Assembly: GCA_016858145.1 (NCBI GenBank)
Contig: JAEHOE010000046.1
Coordinates: 558,001 to 622,000, forward strand
Direction: 5' to 3'
Source of the DNA: Edaphochlamys debaryana
Lineage: Eukaryota; Chlorophyta; Chlorophyceae; Chlamydomonadales
DNA: 64,000 nucleotides
The translations under genes were made by a program, and so were the position numbers. Shown here in pieces: positions 1 through 12,100 of the stretch. The notes beneath the pieces were generated by a model that worked only from the letters and a program-made list of their open reading frames with translations, ran no database searches and had not been told where the DNA came from. Positions within the stretch are counted from its first letter, which is position 1. Every line of letters begins with the position of its first letter.

Positions 1-600
1 CCACACGGGGGCGCCGGCAGGCATGGCTGGGGTGCGTGGGTACCGCTCTGACGCTCTGGGTCAAGCCCCCTAGCGGGTTGTGCGACAAATTAAGCAAAGA
101 GTTAAGCCCCGCCCAAACAGGAAATGAGAGGTTGTGGGTGCTGAGTGTGCGCGGTCTAGACGGGTCATCTTCCCGACGTACCCCGCCTGCCCTATGCCCC
201 GCCCGCCCTATGCCCCACCCTATGCCCCTTTGCCCCGCTGGGTTGTGGGCGGGATGAAGCGGGAACAACACAAAGGGTTCTGATGCAACTGCCCATCCCA
301 CAGCGAGCCTATTGGGTCTTGGCCCCACCTCGAGACTCAGGGGCGCCCCCGGCACCAGGTCAGAGCTGACGCCAATCACCGCCGGCTCGCCCTGCCTGGG
401 GTCGTGCGTCTTGGAGAAGAGCGTAAAGGTGCCTAGGTCTGGGGTACACAAGCAGCAGGGGGGTGGGAGAGGCACACCTCATAGCAAGGCGTCACAAGGA
501 GTAATAGAGACACAGGTGTTACGTCCTGCTCCGCCCGCCCCGCCCCGCACTCCGTCCCCGCCCCAAGCCTAATCAACTTGACGCACTGAGGCACTGGAGC

Positions 601-3600
601 TCATCCGAGGGTGCGGGTGTGGTGGTGCCCTCCTGGCTGCACGACTGGCCCTGACCGGCGTTGTTGCGCCACACGTTGATAGTCCCCTGGGGTGGAGGCG
701 GCAGGGGATCGACAGCGGCGGGTAGGGAATGAAAGGCCGGCGATAGAGGCACAGGTGGTTGGGGCGATGATCCTCAATGATTCCCAAGGGCTAGGGTTGG
801 CTAGGGCATACTTGTAGCGTATCTGCATGGCGGATTGTCCTAGGATGCTGCAAGATGGAAGCCGTCGACCCTGAACCTCGGGGGGTGACGACCCGGGCCC
901 TTGCCCCGGCCCACCCCCGGCCATGAGCTCACCGAAGGGCAGTTGCAGTAGCATGCTGTGTTGTTGGAAACCGCCGGTGGCAGACTGCCGGCGCTGAAGC
1001 TGTCGCACGTGCCTGCGGATACATGACGGGTGGGGCAGAGCTTGTGAGAGCACGCACTACATGCGTTTCGAATGCCCCCCCGAGCGTGGGGTGGGCACAG
1101 GCGGCGGCGGGGAACGCAGGCCTTGCGGGATGGGCAATCAAGCCCAGAGTCCTGCTTGTTCTGCATGCATGCTCACTCCACTTCTCGCCGGTGCTGGCCC
1201 ACACAGTGTCGTTGAAGGCGTTCTTCATGACCAGCACTCCGTTGTCGCCTGCGAAGGCAGGGCGCAAGGGTCGGTAGCGGATTGTTCGTCACCCGTGCGT
1301 GCCTCGAGCGAGGGTTGAGGCCGCCGCCGTCCGGCCGGCGGGCGTCGAAGGAATGCCGCCCTGCCTGGGCCCCCGCCCCGGGGGGGCTCGAGTGCGGACC
1401 CAACCACCAAACACCAAACCTGGGCGCCCCCGGCCCCGGTTGGTCCCCCACTCGAGCCCCCCCGGATGAGGGCTAGGTGAAGGGTGCACTGCCTGGACTC
1501 CGGCCCCCGGCCCCGGCCCCCGCCCGCTGGCCCCCGCCTGGCCCCCGCTGGACTCCCCCGGTCCCCACTGGGGCCCCCCGGCCGCCCCCGACGGCCAGTC
1601 ACTCACGCAGCGAAATGGTGAAGGGTGCGCTGCCTGGGCCCAGCGCCGGCGGCCAGAAGCTGTGATCGCCGTTGTTCCACATACAGGTAGCTGGCCAGCG
1701 TGTAGGCAGCGTTGACGCCGGCAGTGCGCACGGACCACTTTGGTTTCGACGTGTGGAGCAAGCGGCGGGGGGTTCAGCGAGGGGCGCACGGAGCGAGCAA
1801 GCGGGGGGCACGCAGGGGCACGCGACGGGTAGGTAGCAAGCACAGAGAGGGCGGGCGGGGGGAAAGTGAGGGCCTAGCCTTACTTCATTCCGGCCGGGGC
1901 GGCGTGCGCAGTATTCCGCGCTAGGCTAGCTAGCAGCCGCCTCGCTCATGATCTAACCTCTTTCATTCCCCCCTCCCCCATGGTCCATTCCTGTACTAGT
2001 GCGCGCGGCTGCCGGCCGGCCCCACGCACCCAGCCGCCGCCACGTGCCGCGTAAAAGGCGTACTGGTACATCTTCTCGTCGTACTGCGCGATCTGGCTCG
2101 TCCAGACGTACTCGGCAACGGAGCCGTCGGGGAGGAGGCGCATGACGGTCTGGCGAGGCGCAGCCATCCGAGCGACGGGGGGCGATGGAGCGGTGAGTAC
2201 TGTGGTCAAGCTGCCTGAGACCCCGGCTGGCGGTGTCTGTGGGCAGCAGTGCCCGCGCGCTTCAACACCTGGGACCCCGGTGTAGTTGGCGACCCACGCC
2301 CCACGCCCCTCAACCAAGCGCTACGCTTCATTGATGTCTTCTACCCCGGCCCGTGGACAGCGCCCGCGCGCTTCAGGGACAGAATGAGGGGAATACTAGC
2401 CGCCCTGCAAACGGGCGCGCGGGGGCAGACAGGAGCCGCTACTCACTGGTGAGTATACCTGGTCAGCCGGCATTCCCAGGACGTACTCGCCGGATGGAGA
2501 CCACAGCCTATCGCCTGGATATCAGGGAAAGGGCGGCGACGTGGGCGGGGTGCGGGCGCGGGGACAAGCAACGTACGTAGAGGTTGAAGGGGCACGAGGG
2601 GCGGGTCGGGGGCCGGGGCCTGGACGCATCTATCAAAGCGTGCGTACGGCAACGTACCGCACGCCATGTGCACGCACCCCATCACCCCCTCCCCGTGGGC
2701 ACCGTCCCACCAGCTAGCGGGATTTCTAGAATCCCTTCATGCTACCCGGGAGCAGGCCGTCCCAGCCTGCTCGACTCACAGTCCCATGGGACGTCCTTCG
2801 GGTAGTCCGCGGGCCTTGTGTAGATGCCGCAGAATTCTCCGCTCTCGGGCGTCACGCAAGTCGACTCCAGGTGGTTGCAGCCCGGTCCGGAGGACGACCC
2901 GATCACGAGCTCGGTGACGCGGACCCGCTCGAAGGGCGGCGGCGGCGGCGGGGGTTAGGAGGGGCCGTACGCCGGCGGGTACGCCGGTGCGTACGACGGC
3001 GGGTACGGCGGTGAGTACGATGGTGGGTACGATGGTGGGGTGCGATGGTGCGTACGATGGAGGGTACGAGGGCCCACCGTAGGACGGGAACCTGTGGAGG
3101 TGTTTGGATAGGCCGGGCGAGCCGGGGGCAGCGTGGCGGCGGCGAGGGCGTGAAGGGATAGGGCAGTGGGGCAAGGTGGGGGTTGGTTGCAGCCTGTGGG
3201 TCCATGCGAGACTCTGCTGCTGGTAACGTGGGCCTAGCTCACTCACTCGGGGGGCAAGCCTGCGCTTGCCGTAGTCCGTCCATCCAAGGGGTGGGGATAG
3301 ATGGAAGGGCGCGCATGGCGTGGTGAGTTGGGCAGCAAGCAAGCGTGGCATGGGGGGGCGGGGCGGAGGGCGTACGTGCCATCAGTAGAGGGCAGTTTGG
3401 ACATCATAAGGGGCAACAGGAGGCAGGTTTGAGGGTGAGCCAGGCACGGCACTGCTCCCAATCAAGGGACTCCTGGCTGGGCTTGGGCCGTCTCGCCACG
3501 CACATCCCTCGCATCCGTCAGTCCGTATCAGTCCCTTTGGCCTGGGGCCCCTCCGTGCGGGAGTTCACGGCTGATGCCCATACACGCTTCTGCTCACCTC

Positions 3601-3973
3601 CCGGCAGCATCTTCCGACCGCGTGGCAGCACCTCGTCTCGCTCCATCATCGTGAAGTCTGCACGGAACGACACGGCGGGGGAAAAATGGAGCGGGCAGGG
3701 CGGAGTACAGTCAGCGAGGGGGGGAGCCGACCGCCCAAAACCTCCGGCCCGCCCGAAGCTGGCAGCGATTGCCACACAGAGGGATGTGCGTAGCCAGAGA
3801 GCGCAATTCGGCGAGAAGCAAGGCGGCATTCCAAATGGCGAGTCGCATCCCCGCACATCCTGCTGCGTAGGCTGGCTGGGCCCCTCGAGCTTCACACTTG
3901 AGTCACGAAGCGCCCAGCTGCTTGTCGCGAAGGCCAAGGGGAGGACGCATGCCCGCAGACACCGGCGGTCCAT
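601..3973 (-). CDS. Secreted bulb-type (mannose-binding) lectin-like protein
   Basis: Multi-exon gene read on the minus strand. The start at 3973 opens a signal peptide (MDRRCLRACVLPLAFATSS, then WA). Exons I can phase together are 3973-3898, 3657-3598, about 2965-2780, 2514-2459, 2149-2044, 1690-1607, 1248-1177, 1012-933 and 822-601 (TGA). From the third listed exon onward every junction phase closes. The join between 3598 and the exon ending at 2780 does not, so an exon there is missing from the model. Bulb-lectin character comes from LWSPSGEYVLGM followed by LLPDGSVAEYVWTS, and from APFTISLRDNGVLVMKN followed by AFNDTVWASTGE. Both resemble the 'sPnGryrLvmq.DGnLVlY...vWaS' strands of the family. 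A Cys-rich exon (TACYCNCPS) follows, and the C-terminal exon is not recognised. The family binds mannose-type glycans. An extracellular or wall role is inference. No TGTAA was seen downstream. Confidence 0.55.
2311..2342 (-). repeat. Copy 1 of a tiny dispersed hairpin element
   Basis: Read on the minus strand this intronic stretch contains AGAAGACATCAATGAAGCG followed by TAGCGCTTGGTTG. The core pairs with itself (CAA..AAGCG / CGCTT..TTG). Near-identical cores lie at 22311-22336, 48303-48336 and 59058-59092. It sits in the lectin-gene intron between the exons ending at 2459 and starting at 2149. I see no convincing target duplication around this copy. Confidence 0.5.
2955..3075. repeat. Degenerate GTACG-type short tandem repeat
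   Basis: About ten degenerate units of roughly 12 bases built around GGGTACG/GGTGCGTACGA. They lie just upstream, in minus-strand transcription order, of a lectin-gene exon. Read on the minus strand the stretch gives a Tyr/Pro-rich pattern (SYPPSYAPS), so it might be part of the missing exon. It may equally be intronic. Confidence 0.5.
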
Positions 3974-6177
3974 GGTCACGGGCTGCGCGCCAACAGCCGA
4001 CATCTGCAAGGGTAATACGAGGTTCCCGATTGTATGATCATCCTTTTGCATGTGATGAGGTGCTGGGTCCATTTGGCCCTTGGCCCTGGACATGCCGGCC
4101 ATGCCAACTGCGCAGGTTTTTGTCGCTGTGATATCGTCTTTCAATGCTGCTTACCCGAAGCCTTTGGCCGTCTAGACACGCCTGTGCTGGTGCCTGATCC
4201 TTTCCAGCCGTTTAAGAGCACGTTCAATCTGCTGTACGGCGTCACGAGCAACTCGTCAGAGTTAGGTCGCGGTGGGAATCGATTGGTGCTAAAGCCGTCT
4301 AATTATAGCGAGGACGCTCCTTGTGTGCTCCCTGTTGACGGCGGGTTGTCGGGACTCGCGCGACATGCCTGGCTGGACGACTTGAGCTCTGTTGGCGTAC
4401 CTAGCGCAGACAAGTTGTGCGAATTAGATCGAGTTCACAGCTTCCATGCTGGTCATGGAAGCGTATCGGGGGCGCTCGGCGCAGTCCGCCTGCCTCTCGT
4501 CTGAAAGCTGGTGACAGCTAGCGTCTGCAGCTCTCGTCCAACCGTGTTGGCACCCCCGCACCCCCGCGGTAGTGCCTCGCTTGGCTGTTGCGGGGGGACG
4601 CAGGGCGGGTGGTGCGTTGCTGCTGCGCGGAGGGGGGGCAGCGGAGGGACAGTTCTTTGTAGTTTGTGCGCCGCCCCCATCATGACCGACATCATGCCGC
4701 ACAGATTACACAGATGTTCCGAGCGACGGGGTTGCGCGGCGTACTCTTAGCAGTGTTAATAACATGTTAGTGCGGGCTGAATTGGCCCCAGAAACCTACA
4801 ATGTACGGGGGGCTCAAAGTTGACCCATGGGGAAGGTCCGGTCCGGTGGGGTGCGGACGGGTCCGGAGCGGGGCGGGGGTGACCTTGGTGGACACATGGG
4901 AATGAGAAACGGGGACACGTGGGAGCAGGTCTGACACTTTCCCAAACCTAGCGAGGCCGGTCACGCTCACCACATGCAATTGGCTGCACCAACGAGCAGC
5001 AGCGAGCCCACCTTCCGCCCACCCTCGGCACTGACTTTTTTCTAAACCCTCGGCACCTTGCCCCAAGCAAAGCTTACACACTGACGGCTTCCGTCAGTTC
5101 CGTGGAAGGACCGCTGACGGTACGCTCATGAATCGGGAGCAGCAGCACGATCCATGCATAGCTGACCTCGGCTGACGATGATAGTGTCTGCTTGACCCAG
5201 CGCAAACATGATCTTCCAGCTATGTGGCCAAGCCATGTGGTCTAGCTCCCAAACCCTCGGATTCCAAGATCATCCTCCTGAGATCATCCGGCCAACGTAC
5301 AACGAACAGGGGCGCTGACATTCGTATCCAACTCGCACTTGGATCCGGCCTCACGGCAGCCAACAAAGGGAGCTTATTGGTATCAAGGTATACAGATTAT
5401 CCGCGCATAGGCGCATGGATGAAGTGACGACAGGTATGGTCGCGCAAGATCAAGGTATGGCTCCCAACGCCACAAGGTAATGATCAATGAAGGACCGAGT
5501 AGTTGCAACCCAGTGGTGAACATAGTGCAAAGCCTCACCCAAAGCCTGCAATGCCTTGCTGGGGCTTCTTGTGCCCATCACAGCAGACTGACAAGCATTC
5601 ATGCGCTGAAACATACAGTAGCGTGCGCACGACAGTCTAAACACAAACTGGGCATAACCTCCTCGCTCGCTAAGGTTCCCAACCTCCGCCAAGCTCACCC
5701 GGCCAAAAGCTCACAGAACTCAACCACACAAAGCCACGAGCCTAACACGAAAGCTACCAAGCAATACTTGAAACTGGCCAAGCAGCCCAAGCTGTGGCCT
5801 CCGTCGTAAGCTAATGGGCGGGGGTTTCCCCATGTTGCGGCGGGGAGCGCCCGCCGTCCTATGTCGGGTCTCGGCACGCGCGGCTCCAGTACGGCTGCCC
5901 CACACCAGTTGTATGCCAGCTGTATGCAGGCAGATCCGCGCCGGCTTTGCTATTCTGCAAATGGGGATGGAGGCAGGATGGGGCTCAGCACTGGGTACAG
6001 CCGCTGCTACCGCTGCGGTTCACGTCTTGGGCGGGATGGCAGCACGTCATATAGAGTAATGAGCTTCTGCCGTGGCCGGCACACGCAGCACCTTCCTTGC
6101 CGGGCCTCGCACGCTGCCGTTCCGCGTTCCGGCGGGGCTTAGCTAAGGCCCGATGCCACCATGCCGCAAGAGTTGGC
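3974..6177. other. Intergenic region, no gene recognised
   Basis: No reading frame here resembles a known protein. The 4770-5800 part is visibly less GC-rich than the flanking genes. Two minus-strand TGTAA motifs (TTACA on the plus strand at 4706-4710 and 5074-5078) could end the 3' UTR of the papain A transcript, whose stop lies about 1.1 kb upstream of the nearer one. The lectin promoter should lie just above 3973. Confidence 0.5.
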
Positions 6178-9100
6178 CTAAGGTACGCAGCACAGCATAC
6201 GACAGGGAGGTAAGGCATGGACCCATGCGCTGACGATCCCGGCAGCCCTGTGCAGGCCCTGAGAACGCTGCTGCCAGTGGCCCCCACGGAGGGAGTTTGG
6301 AAGAAAGGCCCCAGCCTAGCTCAGCGATACCCAAGTCGTACCTGGTTGCACATGTCGATGGCTGTGGTTTTAAGAAGCATCTGTTGGGGGAAAGTAATTA
6401 CCAGTGGTGCGAACCGGTCAGCGCAGTGGGCAGGCATGGCGGCGCACGCCTGTGGGCTGTCGGGGCACACCCTTGCGCCAGAGCAGCCCTTCGTCTCCCT
6501 CATTAGTCATGGATGACTCACATCGTTATAAGTGGGCCAGTCGTATGCATAGACCACGTACTCGTACTTCTTGTCCGCCCAGACGCCCCAGTAGTTCCTG
6601 CGGCATCGGGACCCCAGTTGGCATGGCCTGTCAGAGCTGTGCGGTACCTACCGTAGATCATTGCCCCCAACTGACTTGCCCCTCGGCCGCCCCGATCGCG
6701 CTAGCCCGGTAGGAACACACCCGTGCCACCCCTTCAGCCTCAGCCAGGCGTGAATGAAGGATGTTGCGGGCTGGAGCTGCCAATACTGCCAAAGCCCCGG
6801 ACCTGTCCCTGCAGCTCCCTCCCACCCCCTCCCGCCTCGCGCCCACGCAGTCCCAGGCCCCCGCCCCTTGCAGCGTTTCAGACTACCCTCGATAGCTGTG
6901 CCGCTATAGCTTGGAATGCGTTAAGGTGATGGTTGCGGAGCGCTGCTGTGGTGCGGCTTAGGGTGCATCCCGCCTGCATCCCCGCCTCATGTACCCATCA
7001 CCGCCCCCCCTGCGTGGCCCCACCAGGCCAAGCCCTCCCCTCTATCCTCAAAAAGCCCCCCGCCGCCGCACTAGCCGCACCCGTAATTCGTGTAGATGTA
7101 GGCATCCGAAGCCGCGTCAGCCCACGCAGTCGCGCGAGTGCACTTGGCCACCCCTGACGCAACCAGGCTGCAGGGGCCCATGCCAGCCTTGACGGAGTCA
7201 GCGGTGCAGCTGGCCAGAGCCTCGGTGGAGGCACGCGCCTGGGAGTGCGGGAGGTAGGGACACATCGTGCCATGGATCAAGAGACATCTATCCAAGAAGC
7301 GGGGCCAAGAGGCCAACTGGCTCATGGAGTGGCTGGACAGTAGGGCGTACCAAAACGGCCGGGTGAAAGGTCAGGGGAGGAGACCGGGAGGCCAAACACT
7401 TCCCGAGCGGCCACGGCAGCTGGGCTGCGGTCCAATGGGTCACACGCAAGCTGAAGCGCCCCAGCCAGGTCCCAGCAGCGCAGGTTCCGGCACAGACAGC
7501 TGAATACCGAGCGGTTATGCGTTCAACGACTGACGGTCGTTCAAGGCGGCTGAAACTCGAGAGTGAGACCCCGGCCGTTATCTCCCCTTCTCCCCACGCA
7601 CCAGCCCCGCCCCCGCCCCCGCCCCAGGCCCTGAGCCCCGCCCCCGCCTCACCTGGTCTAGGGTTCCCCAGTTGTACTCATCTGGAAGGAAGATGGGGAC
7701 GGATGGAGCAGCGTTCTTAGCGCTGGATCAAGAAGGTTCATTAGCCACTGACCGCGGCCTGTTGCTTAGGCCGACGTTTTGCCCCAGCCTTGCTGCTCTC
7801 CCCCCCTCGGCACTCACACCACTGGTTCCCGCACTTGGGGTCCGTGAAGACAGCCCACGCCAAGCCTGCAGGGCGAGGGAATCCGGGCACAAGGGCGCGG
7901 GCGGGGTCAGCCGAGGACAGGGCCGACAGGCTCACGTGGGGTGACGCCGCGTGGGGTGACGTCACGTGGCCCACGTGGGGTGATGTCACATGGGGTGATA
8001 GCAGGCAGTGAGACTTGCATTACCTTACGTCCGGAGTTACGGGGACCCCATAGCCTCCGGTCGCTCACGCAGAGTCCCGAATAGGTGCCTATGACCCCGG
8101 GCAACGCTTGAGGCACCGCAGCCCGGCTAGCTGCTGCTGGCCCATGCCGCTTTAACTGCTGGTGCCCTCTCCCGCCCCAGGCTAGCCCCAGCATCATAGC
8201 ACCCTCCCTTGCTTGATCCCGCCACCCACCGAAACCCAAGCCCACGCACCCCACTCGGTGTCGTTTATGGCCTGCGTGACCGTGGCCGCCCATTTTGTCG
8301 CGTCCGTGCACTTGGCGGCCACCTTGCTGCCCTTGACCACCAGCTCGCAGGGGCTGGTGGAGGTGACGAGCGGGTTGCTGCGCGCCGTGGTGTTACACGC
8401 TTTCAGGGCATATTCCATTACTAGGGTGTAGTTCTGCGGGGCGCGGGGGCACAAGTTAGGTACCGTACCGACGGAGCCTCGCTCGCTTCCCTGCACGCTG
8501 GCTTGCCGGAGCGCTCGGGACGCACCGTGCCATAGTAGCCCGCCGTGTTGCCGCAGTTGCCGTCGGCAGCGACCGCGTAGTACGGCTCCGTCGTACTGGC
8601 GTACGTGAGAATCCAGTCCAGCAGCCCCTTGAGGGTCGTCGCGTCGCGGCACGCTGGGGATCAAGGGTTGGGAGCATCATAGGGCAGGGAATTCAGGCAT
8701 GCATGCAGGTGTCGGGAACAAGTAACAGGTAGGTAGGGGGCCTTCCGGCAGTCCGCGTGCGGCGCGCCTTTCGGGCGGGTCCCCGACGGCTGTACAGTAG
8801 CGGCCTGCCCCTGCCCCTGCACCGATGAGGACAGGCAGCTACGCGCCTCCTGCGTGATGAGTCCCTCGATCCGCTACCGCACCGTTGGTTCCGCTGGCGA
8901 CGGCCGTGCAGGGCGTCCCATGGTAGTTGGAGCAAGCCGCCACCGCCTCGGTCTGAGCCGTCGCGGTGTTGTCGTAGTTGTATGCATAGCCGTACTTGGC
9001 ACAGTTGCTGGGGTTGGGGTGGGGTATTGGATATGTATCCGCCCGTTGCCCAGCTCGATGGGTACCTGGCATTGGTTGCTGGGCAGCCCAAACCTTTGTA

Positions 9101-12100
9101 GCTTCTCCATATTTCGACCCATCTTTATTTTCTACCTGGTTGTAGCGGCGACTGCCCAGCTGTAGCCGTACTCGGTGGCGCCACGAGCTCTGTTTCGTCC
9201 GTCGGCCCACAGGCTGGAGGCGGAGCAGTTGAGCAGGGGTCTGGGGGGGCGCGGGCTGGGGGGAGGCGGGGTGGGGGGCCGCGGGCTTGGCGGCCTGGGC
9301 ACACGTGTTGGGGGCAAGGGCGGGGGTCCCCGGACAGGCGGCTTGGGCCGGGGTGACGGGGGGGGTGACTTGGGGCGGGGGAACGGGGGAGACGGCGACT
9401 TGGCTCCACCAGAGGTGTAGGGCGCAAAGACGCGAATTGTGGCGTCGAAGAAATTGATCCCGAGCAGGCCCACGCCTCTCTACGGTGCAGAGGAGGGAGC
9501 CCGTAAGAAAGGACGAAAGAGGTAGGGGTTACCGGGATTCCGCAGCAGGTCAGCCGGAGGGTCGATCTAGCCTGATGAGCAGGGGCATGTCTTCCGGCCA
9601 CGCACAAGGCGCACTCTGGCCCCCTCCCACCTTGAAGCGAATGTAGCCGGGGAACGCGGGGTCGCCCCAGGTGGGGCCCCACGAGTTGCGCACGAGCCAG
9701 TAGTCGACACCGTTCTGGACTCCGTAGCCCACAATTGCGATGGCGTGCTGCGAGCGGGAAGGTGGATCCCCGGACAGGGGAAGGCAGGGGCGGAGGTACA
9801 CGAGTTGGCATGTCTTGAATAAAACTTGCCCCGTCGTCAAGTAAGGTGCCCTGCGAGCCTGCGGCGGGGCCTACGGTATTGCATGTGCAGCACTCACCGC
9901 GCCATAGACGCCGGGCGTTTCCTGTAAACAGTCCTGTTGGGGGAGCAATCAGAGCGAGCGAGCGAGCGACGCAAGTCAGTGCCAACCAAGCACGGACTAA
10001 AGGTGAAGCGGCGGCACGACGTGCGTGCAGCTGTCCATCCAACCGCCCATGCCTCAGGCTGCATCAGTCACGCACGCGCCCTACGTACGGTACGCCAGCC
10101 CATCCCGTCCCACCCATACCCAGTCCCGTACGCTACAACGGCCCCTACTGTATGTCCCCACGGCACCCATGTAGTGATGGTCCATTTCCGTCCGCCCCTC
10201 GCTGCGGATCACGCACCTGTGTGTGAGGATGCCTCCCCTGTAGTACATGAATCCATCGCACACCCACACCGCGATGGAAAGAGCCTTTGCTCCTCGGATG
10301 CACATTTCCTAGGAGGGGGCGGGAGAGGGCAACTAACCGCGTTCAGCACACCCCTCGGACCATCCGCTCCGGCGGCCACAGCTTGCCAAAGTTGGCAGTC
10401 CAACCACCAGCCCGTACTGCATTGTACGGCACTCACGTCCAGCATGACTTGCTCGTCCGACGAGATGCGCTGGTAGCTGCTGATGAACATGCGTTGGTTG
10501 TTGGTGTAGGCGGAGGAGCGGCACGTCTTGCGGATGGGGTCCTGCCGCTCCACATAGCCCGAGCTGGTGTAGGGGTAGTCAGTCTCCATTAGGATACCTG
10601 CGGGGTTCGGGTGGGGTGGGGTGGGGTGGGGTGGGGTGGGGTGGGGTGGGGTGGGGCACGAGGACACATGCACCGCGGAGAAGGGTCACGTGTGCGCGTG
10701 CGCGTTCTGATGCCTAGACTAGGTCTAGGATGTAGACAGAGGTGGTCGTGCGGGGGTCTATCCATCTGGGGTCTATTCATCGGGGCAGGTCACAGGCGGC
10801 CCGCGGTCTCAATCGCAGGGTCTGCTTCATCTGAGCGAGGTTTCTGGTGGGCAGGGCAGGGCTGCCACTGCCTGGGCTGAAGGCCCTGCGCCCGGCCCAG
10901 GGGTCGATCACGCGCATGCATTCCCCCGCTTCCTCCTGCCAAACCGACCCGGGGTCCCTGCGGCCCATGGACGCCAGCTCACCCTGGGTCTTGGCGTACG
11001 AGAATGCGATCTCGGGCCAGCCGCCTTCGCATCCATCGTTGTTGGCATCTGGAGCAAGAGGGCGGGCGGCGGTGAAGAGGCGGGAATGGATGGGTGCGGG
11101 CTGGATGGTTACGGCGCAGAGGTGCTTGTGGGGAACACGTAGGGCAGGGGAGTGAGCTGTGCGGGGCATGGCAGCCGCGTCATCAAGCAGTTCACGAAGC
11201 CACGAGCCTAGCGCAACTCCGAGGCTCCGGTACGGCATGGGCACGGCGCTTGCCGTACTTCCGCTTAGATCTCGGATCCAGATCTGGCTCACCGGCGACC
11301 TCGGGAGCGGTAATGGAACAGTCCACCAACTGCGCGGGGAAAGGGAAGGGGAGGAAGACGAATCACGCGCAGGCGCAAGCCGCTTACCTTGCCTTGGGCG
11401 AACCCGGTACCCCCTTGCCCCTCCCATTCTCCAAGAGCCTGCTCTTGGGTGCCAGCCGACCCGTTGCACCCGTCCGTCACGTCCCGCAGCCTTCCCACCC
11501 ACCTGCTGTGTGCTGAGGTATGGCGCCTTGGCTGTGGGCGTGGAGGCTTGCGCCTCGATGACCGCTGTGGTGCTGTAGGTCCAGCAGGAGCCGCACTTGG
11601 GGGGGGCGGACAGAGGGAGGGCGGGATCTATCGCTATACGGTGGGAGGTCGTACCTCGCACAAAGGTCTGACCACGCCGTGAGCGAGCTACGTAGAGGGG
11701 CTGCGGGGTCCTGAGGCCGCGCACGCGTGAAGGCACAACGCCCCTGCGCAGGAGGGTTTGCGTCGTGCGTGGTCTAGGGCGGGGCTCCGCGCATCAAACC
11801 ATCCAGAGGGTTTCACCTCACCCATACATAGAAACAACCCGGTGCCTGTGTCCCCATCCAAACAGTCCCGAACCCGCAACCTACGTTACCCTGGCTGCGA
11901 GACGGGCTCAGGTACTGGCGGTTGTCGATGGCGGTTGCGGAGCACGTGGCGGCGCCCAGGGATCCCATGGTCCCAAAGTTGACGAGCTTGAGGGGTGTTG
12001 CCCTGTCGTCCGTCTTAAGACCCGTGAAGGAGGCGGTTTCGTCCTCGTCACGGGGCGGAGACGGGGGCCGCGGGGGCCGGGGCGGAGGGGAGCGTGGTTT

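Noticed and set aside
4034..4504. Open frame of 156 residues in the intergenic region
   Set aside because: No recognisable family, no splice context, and composition typical of non-coding DNA here.
9175..9420. Gly-rich plus-strand frames opposite the Pro-rich linkers (also at 12094-12395 and 49042-49722)
   Set aside because: Antisense of PPKPP/SPPPP coding repeats, with no independent support.
10207..10220. Donor AG/GTGCGT at the end of papain A exon 11
   Set aside because: It breaks frame with the next two exons. The weaker GTGATC five bases later keeps frame and was preferred, though RNA evidence is lacking.
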